DNA of 64,000 nucleotides from Gavia stellata (taxonomy: Eukaryota; Chordata; Aves; Gaviiformes; Gaviidae), in contig NC_082611.1 of assembly GCF_030936135.1 (NCBI RefSeq), forward strand, positions 7,145,001-7,209,000. Reading direction: 5' to 3'. Below are positions 62,601 through 64,000 of this stretch, in pieces. The position numbers and the translations under genes were made by a program. The notes beneath the pieces were generated by a model, which was not told the origin of the DNA, ran no database searches, and saw only the letters and a list, made by a program, of their open reading frames with translations. The first letter of the stretch is position 1. The number at the start of each line of letters is the position of its first letter.

Positions 62601-64000
62601 TATTTAGCTTGGGGAAAAAAGAGGAAGAGAGAAATAAGGGGGTGAGACAGTGTTTAGCCAAAAAAGCTCATCTATTATCAGGGCATCTACAGATGTCCTT
62701 GATTTTAAAGCATTCCTGCAACATTTAAACTTTTGGTTCTGGTGGGGAGGTAAAAAGGTTAACTACTGTAAAATCAGTCTGATCTTTGTCTAAAGAAAAA
62801 AATATTACGAAACTATTACTTTAAGGCTGGTAGTCCTCTCAATCTATAAGTGAATTGTTCTTTAATAGTCAGAAAATAAATCTGAGTTTTTTTCTTGGCC
62901 ACTTGTGTGCTCCTGCGTATAACCTAACATTAACAATAATCCAGTAACTTATATCCACCTAAAAAGTAAGCATCAACAGTTCAACTAGCACCAACAGCAT
63001 GCCAAAGGCTTTGCAGAATCCAGCAACAAGCATAAACTCTTGAACACCCCCTGTCCCAAAACTTTACCTAAACCATGGCCCAGTGATTAATATCCCCAAG
63101 TAAAGTGTTCTTCTAGGCCAATGGCTGCCCTCATCCAACTGTGAGCTTCCCATGCTCCAGTAATGTACTTCAAGCCATCTAATCTGAAACCTAATCAAAA
63201 CACACTTAAAAAAAAATATCAAGTTGTAACTGTAGCCTACAGACCCATCCTGGGTGTCTTTGGCCACAAAATAAAACTGAATTCTCAGAACCAGCACATA
63301 TTCTAACTCTATGAGCCTTCAGCCAAAGTTACGAAGAAATATAATTCTCCAAGCTCTGCTGTCCCAAATCATAAACTCAACTCCAAACTTAATTCTGGTA
63401 TTAATCATATACAGTATGTACAGTGAGAGATGCACAACCTTGGACTAGCCACGAGCCACTACTCCCCACTGGTACACAGCCCACAGCCAGTGAACAAGCC
63501 TTACACGATGTAGCAGTAAGGCCAACTCCTAAGTTTCTTACCTGAGTAATATCCTTTCCTGTTATGCCAGCCAAATGCAGCTATTAACCAGATTTCTGCA
63601 GACCGTGCTTATGTAGGAGCTAATATTTGCCTTAGAAACATCAGCGTACATTCTAGTCTTACAGTGTTTGCAAAATGCAACAGTACATTCAGCTCTTCTG
63701 GCACCACTGTTAGCCTAGACTTTAACCTCAACTTTAGTCCCACCCTAATCCCAGCACTACCCTGTCTTCCAGTTCCATAAAAGAAATAACCTGTAAGACC
63801 CTGGTTTCTATTGCTGCTAATCTTTATTACAGCCCTGTGGATTTGCAGGATTCAACATTAAACAAATCTTCAAACTGTTGTCTGGAAATAGATGCCACCT
63901 AACAACTATGAACTGTGATCTGGCAAAGCAGAAATATTAATATTTTGAGTGACAAATGATAACATTCATAGATCTTGCAGCCTTCACAGTAACTTATAGT
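59641..64000 (-). other. DNAAF5 intron, to the right edge
   Basis: No DNAAF5 exon was found upstream of the exon ending at 59640, so this is read as part of a long intron. A G-rich run (61856-61876) is the only notable simple sequence. A splice-like segment at about 63.54-63.6 kb does not match the family. Confidence 0.65.

Noticed and set aside
63541-63597. Segment on the minus strand with an acceptor-like CTGCAG and donor ACTCAG|GTAAGA, open in one frame
   Set aside because: The peptide does not resemble DNAAF5 and its phase is not supported by any neighbouring exon; chance splice-like motifs are common.
1-64000. CRISPR arrays, operons, riboswitches, tRNA or rRNA genes, complete endogenous retrovirus
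   Set aside because: None seen; the window is vertebrate nuclear DNA with spliced genes, and no regularly spaced repeat array, tRNA-like fold or LTR pair was found by reading.

Overview
This window is vertebrate nuclear DNA, almost certainly from a bird. The genes are split into short exons with GT-AG introns, their starts lie in CpG islands, and the interspersed repeats include CR1 LINE fragments of the avian type plus traces of older amniote repeats. The species cannot be fixed from the sequence. No bacterial-type operon, CRISPR array, tRNA, rRNA or complete retrovirus was seen.

Three protein-coding genes were recognised by reading exons, checking splice sites and confirming that reading phase is kept across every junction. 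All three are on the minus strand, so transcription runs right to left. (1) GET4 occupies the left end: exons 1 to 4 run from the start codon at 6822 down to 653, and the rest lies beyond the left edge. (2) SUN1 is complete in coding sequence: 20 coding exons from the ATG at 32504 to the stop at 9393-9395, 837 codons plus stop, with a 3' UTR of about 1.7 kb and one or more non-coding first exons in CpG islands near 37.5-38.1 kb and 39.3-40.3 kb. (3) DNAAF5 (HEATR2) is present as its last six coding exons from 59640 down to the stop at 47113-47115; its 5' part lies beyond the right edge. As I remember it, human 7p22.3 has the same order and relative orientation (DNAAF5, SUN1, GET4).

Layout: 1-7060 GET4 exons, introns and CpG-island promoter; 7060-7720 short intergenic gap; 7720-9392 SUN1 3' UTR; 9393-32524 SUN1 coding exons and introns; 32525-40300 SUN1 first intron and two CpG islands; 40300-47000 intergenic DNA with CR1 fragments and an AT-rich inverted-repeat segment; 47020-59640 DNAAF5 3' half; 59641-64000 a DNAAF5 intron with no recognised exon.

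The three genes do not form a pathway. GET4 acts in cytosolic delivery of tail-anchored membrane proteins, SUN1 is an inner nuclear membrane LINC-complex protein, and DNAAF5 is a cytosolic assembly factor for axonemal dyneins. No new biological system was found. The best leads are non-coding: the AT-rich inverted-repeat segment at 43.4-43.7 kb, an old hAT-like miniature transposon in a DNAAF5 intron, two CTCF-consensus matches, alternative SUN1 start regions, and a 141-nt exon-like segment in SUN1 intron 2.
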